From positions 1-64,000 of the forward strand of contig CAJTOW010000001.1 of the NCBI GenBank assembly GCA_910577655.1: a DNA stretch of 64,000 nucleotides, read 5' to 3'. The stretch is from an uncultured Lachnospiraceae bacterium (GTDB lineage: Bacteria; Bacillota; Clostridia; Lachnospirales; Lachnospiraceae). The notes beneath the pieces are model-generated. The model was not told the DNA's origin and did no database searches. It saw only the letters and a program-made list of their open reading frames with translations. The position numbers and the translations under genes are program-made. Shown in pieces: positions 61,224-64,000 of the stretch (position 1 is its first letter; each line of letters opens with the position of its first letter).

Positions 61224-62843
61224 TTACTTGGCGCCTTTTTTGGCAGCTGCCATAGCATCGAATCTGGCAAGCATTGCCCGCGGTGTGGCGGTGTGGGCAC
61301 TTCTTTCGTATCTGGGGCACTCCTCGTATCCGGGAAGTCCCGCCAGATACTTGGCGATTTTCTTCAGCTCCTCCAGATCGTAGCGGCTCATCATGGTGAT
61401 GGTCTCCATCAGGGGAGAACCGCCTCCGTGCACGCCTGCTACGGCCTGGGCTGCTTCGAAGGAATCACACAGCTTGTTTTCCATCATGCGCATAACCCGG
61501 TGGGTATCTTCGGCGCTGTAGGCAGGATTGCGGCGGATATATTTGTTGCACAGCTCTGCCGTGTCAGGAGCGAAGAAGCTCTCTTCGGTGGGGAGGGATG
61601 CGCATACGCCGCCGGTCAGATCTGCCAGGGTCTCGTACTCATGGTAGATATTGTGTCCTGCAAGCCGGCGTCCTGCATTGGTCAGAACCTCGTCAGGCAC
61701 CCACTGCCCGGACGGGAATTCAATGGCATGGTGGGCGGAAGCCTCGCCTGCCGCGAATACAAGCTCTGCGGTCTGGATGATATCACACAGCTTCTCCCTG
61801 ACATGGGACTCTCTGGCAATGTCATTGACGTCGGCAACCAGAGCGGCCTGGGATGCGATCACCTCGGAAACGGCAGTCTTACATCCGGTGTAGGAGTGGC
61901 GGTGATAATGGGCGAACATCAGGGCCAGATAGCCTGCATAGCGCGGAACCCCTTCATTGTCCCGTCCGCACATAAACACACGCTCATAGGGAACGAAGCA
62001 GTCGTCAAAAATAGTAAGGCTCTCTACATCACCGATCTTTGCGAAGGGAGCATCCAGATGGCTGCGCTTGTGGTGCAGACCGGGAAGAGCCATCAGCTTG
62101 ACGCCGTCCCAGTCGCCCGGAAGTGCAAATGCCACTGCATAGTCAGCATCCTCCGGTGCCATGAACTTGGTAGGAGTCACAATGATCTCGTCCACATAGG
62201 GTGCGTTGGAGTTGCAGATCTTGGCGCCGCGCACGATGATACCCTTGCAGGGCTTTCCGTCAAGGCCGGTGCCGTCAACATTGGTCTCCACCACATGTAC
62301 GAAGGAATCCGGATCCGGCTGCATATAGGCACGTTTGTATTTGGGATTGCGGGAACCCTTTACGTCGGTCTGTGCGCAGTTGCAGACCAGATCGTATTTC
62401 TGGCAGTATTCGATGTAATTCAGCAGCCTCTGGTGATACACGGTGCCGCATGCCTGGTCACAGTCATAGGTGACAGAGTAGAGGGCATTCATGGCGTCTG
62501 TGCCCATGCAGCGCTGCATGCATCCGCCTACGCGGTGGCAGATCAGGCGGGTCATAAGCTGTTTTTTCAGCAGGTCTTCTTTGCTGTGATGGATATGGGT
62601 GCAGCGGTTGATCTTCTCGCCGGTGATGTGGGAGGTGGTGACGCATACATCCTCATAATCCGGGTCATTTGCCGTGTCGTAGCACTGCTTCATTACGTAG
62701 GTTCCGCCTACGATCCAGTCAGCCAGGTCTCTTTCGGCGCCTTCTTTTCCGTTGGAACGGTCAACACATTTGCCGTTTAAGTAGACGTTGGGTTTCATTT
62801 TCAGGAGTCTCTCCTTGTACTGTTCGTATGTACCGATTGCCAT
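61224..62843 (-). CDS. 4-hydroxybutyryl-CoA dehydratase-family enzyme (AbfD type), copy 1
   Basis: A 539-residue FAD and [4Fe-4S] enzyme of the 4-hydroxybutyryl-CoA dehydratase / HpaB superfamily. The cluster ligands known from AbfD have counterparts here: C108 and C112 (C-MQR-C), H314 and C321 (HRHSYTGC), which separates it from the HpaB hydroxylases. Such enzymes remove water from a non-activated 4-hydroxyacyl-CoA through a ketyl radical. The protein is longer than AbfD (about 490) with the N-terminal MAIGTYEQYKERLLKMKPNVYLNGK. ATG 62843 follows GGAAGGT. It is followed by an almost identical second copy, next to an MFS carrier and a CoA operon, so it likely acts on an imported hydroxy acid after CoA activation. 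Confidence 0.85.
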   Translation of the reverse strand: MAIGTYEQYKERLLKMKPNVYLNGKCVDRSNGKEGAERDLADWIVGGTYVMKQCYDTANDPDYEDVCVTTSHITGEKINRCTHIHHSKEDLLKKQLMTRLICHRVGGCMQRCMGTDAMNALYSVTYDCDQACGTVYHQRLLNYIEYCQKYDLVCNCAQTDVKGSRNPKYKRAYMQPDPDSFVHVVETNVDGTGLDGKPCKGIIVRGAKICNSNAPYVDEIIVTPTKFMAPEDADYAVAFALPGDWDGVKLMALPGLHHKRSHLDAPFAKIGDVESLTIFDDCFVPYERVFMCGRDNEGVPRYAGYLALMFAHYHRHSYTGCKTAVSEVIASQAALVADVNDIARESHVREKLCDIIQTAELVFAAGEASAHHAIEFPSGQWVPDEVLTNAGRRLAGHNIYHEYETLADLTGGVCASLPTEESFFAPDTAELCNKYIRRNPAYSAEDTHRVMRMMENKLCDSFEAAQAVAGVHGGGSPLMETITMMSRYDLEELKKIAKYLAGLPGYEECPRYERSAHTATPRAMLARFDAMAAAKKGAK

Positions 62844-62914
62844 AATTCATACCTTCCTTTTCTTTATGGATTTTTATGTGACAGCAGCAGGCTGTGGCCG
62901 TCCCGCTTTTTCTT

Positions 62915-64000
62915 TTATCCCTTTCTGGCTGCGGCTGCCGCATCAAATTTGGCCAGCATGGCTCTTGGGGTGGCAGTGTGGGCACTGCGCTCATAGCGGG
63001 GGCATTTCTCGTATCCCGGAAGTCCCGCCAGGTATTTGGCGATTTTCTTCAGCTCTTCCAGATCGTAGCGGCTCATCAGGGTGATGGTTTCCATCAGGGG
63101 AGAACCGCCTCCGTGGACACCGGCCACGGCCTGGGCCGCTTCGAAGGAGTCACACAGCTTGTTTTCCATCATGCGCATGACGCGGTGGGTATCCTCGGCG
63201 CTGTAGGCAGGATTTCGGCGGATATATTTGTTGCACAGCTCTGCGGTCTCGGGAGCGAAGAAGCTTTCCTCCGTGGGAAGGGATGCACACACGCCGCCGG
63301 TCAGATCTGCCAGGGTCTCGTACTCATGGTACATGTTGTGTCCTGCAAGCCGGCGTCCCGCATTGGTCAGTACTTCATCGGGTACCCACTGCCCGGAAGG
63401 GAATTCCACGGAATGGTGGGCGGATGCCTCGCCTGCCGCAAATACCAGTTCCGCGGTTTGGATGATATCGCACAGCTTCTCACGTACGTGGGATTCCCTT
63501 GCAATGTCGTTGACATCGGCAACCAGGGCAGCCTGGGATGCGATCACCTCGGATACGGCTGTCTTGCATCCGGTGTAGGAGTGGCGGTGATAGTGGGCGA
63601 ACATCAGGGCCAGATAGCCTGCATAGCGGGGTACCCCTTCATTGTCCCGTCCGCACATAAATACACGGTCATAGGGAACGAAGCAGTCATCAAAGATCGT
63701 CAGGCTCTCTACATCACCAATCCTGGCATATGGGGCATCCAGGTGGGTCCGTTTGTGGTGGAGTCCCGGAAGGGCCATCAGCTTGATCCCATCCCAGTCT
63801 GCGGGGAGTGCGAAAGCAACGGCATAATCACAGTCATCCTGGCTCATGAATTTGGTGGGATTGACAATGATCTCATCCACATAGGGTGCGCAGGAGTTGC
63901 AGATCTTGGCACCTCTTACAATAATACCTTTACATGGCTTTCCGTCCACGCCTGTGCCGTCCACATCCGTCTCCACCACATGTACAAAGGAATCCGGATC
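62915..64000 (-). CDS. 4-hydroxybutyryl-CoA dehydratase-family enzyme (AbfD type), copy 2, cut by the window end
   Basis: The C-terminal ~361 residues of a second paralogue; the start lies beyond 64000. Over the shared ~360 residues it differs from copy 1 at roughly two dozen positions, mostly conservative. Variations such as NSNAP to NSCAP, APEDADY to SQDDCDY and HAIEF to HSVEF lie away from the H/C ligands, which remain (HRHSYTGC). The two Cys ligands of the N-terminal half are out of view. The close pair suggests recent tandem duplication or formation of two different homotetramers. Confidence 0.83.
   Translation of the reverse strand, partial: DPDSFVHVVETDVDGTGVDGKPCKGIIVRGAKICNSCAPYVDEIIVNPTKFMSQDDCDYAVAFALPADWDGIKLMALPGLHHKRTHLDAPYARIGDVESLTIFDDCFVPYDRVFMCGRDNEGVPRYAGYLALMFAHYHRHSYTGCKTAVSEVIASQAALVADVNDIARESHVREKLCDIIQTAELVFAAGEASAHHSVEFPSGQWVPDEVLTNAGRRLAGHNMYHEYETLADLTGGVCASLPTEESFFAPETAELCNKYIRRNPAYSAEDTHRVMRMMENKLCDSFEAAQAVAGVHGGGSPLMETITLMSRYDLEELKKIAKYLAGLPGYEKCPRYERSAHTATPRAMLAKFDAAAAARKG

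Overview
The window looks like a chromosomal segment of an anaerobic Firmicute of the Lachnospiraceae / Clostridium cluster XIV type. The reasons are moderately GC-rich coding with strong AGGAGG ribosome-binding sites, ScpA/ScpB and DacF-type genes, an EtfA with an N-terminal ferredoxin domain, a class III ribonucleotide reductase relative, radical-type 4-hydroxybutyryl-CoA dehydratase relatives and sigma-54 control of catabolism. This is inferred from gene content; no rRNA, tRNA or CRISPR array was seen.

Left part (1-20 kb): a two-component system with an FtsX-type ABC transporter (183-5028), a secreted D,D-carboxypeptidase (5360-6562), a metallophosphoesterase, an Rrf2 regulator, a Rpn-type PD-(D/E)XK protein with an internal 24-bp tandem repeat, an IS4-type transposase, a small predicted nuclease, a 1221-residue SLH-anchored surface protein with acidic repeats, a DUF998 membrane protein and a PHP(EndoQ)-UvrD fusion helicase.

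Middle (20.5-34.5 kb): a visibly AT-richer surface-glycan island. It opens with a 60-residue protein and a serine-recombinase homologue whose catalytic residues are replaced, preceded by a perfect 24-bp palindrome. Then come a DUF115/MptE-like gene, a glycosyltransferase and a pseudaminic-acid-type pathway (pseB, pseF, pseI, pseG, pseC). No pseH acetyltransferase is present; instead there are a formyltransferase-like gene, a PIG-L deacetylase, an SDR, a phosphoesterase and an ATP-grasp enzyme, which suggests an unusual nonulosonic acid. A DUF4422 gene and ISAs1-type transposase debris close the island.

Housekeeping block (35.4-41.7 kb): scpA, scpB (with a repetitive acidic tail), dut, a TPR membrane protein, hflX and an NrdD-like protein that lacks the catalytic C-terminal parts.

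Right part (42-64 kb): the most interesting region, an apparently sigma-54-controlled catabolic regulon. Three matches to the -24/-12 GG-N10-GC promoter drive (i) an SDR on the minus strand, (ii) divergently a DUF1097 membrane protein plus a phosphotriesterase-like lactonase/amidohydrolase, and (iii) a long operon: flavin enoate reductase, acyl-CoA dehydrogenase, EtfB, EtfA-ferredoxin, SDR, type III CoA-transferase, adenylate-forming ligase, 3-hydroxyacyl-CoA dehydrogenase, NfnA-like and NfnB-like. A PAS-AAA-Fis enhancer-binding regulator sits between them. Facing this operon across a shared terminator is a minus-strand set: a NifU-like protein, an MFS carboxylate-type carrier and two nearly identical 4-hydroxybutyryl-CoA-dehydratase-family enzymes. 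With a CoA ligase, a CoA-transferase, two kinds of dehydrogenase and radical dehydratases but no thiolase or crotonase, the set suggests anaerobic dehydration and reduction of a hydroxy-acid or lactone rather than beta-oxidation. The substrate is unknown.

Between genes the window is sprinkled with short repeats: a palindrome family built on TAACAGTTCAG/CTGAACTGTTA with compensatory changes, a ~70-bp hairpin family (one copy forms the end of the histidine kinase gene), and two 176-185 bp elements sharing 18-20 bp terminal inverted repeats but unrelated interiors.
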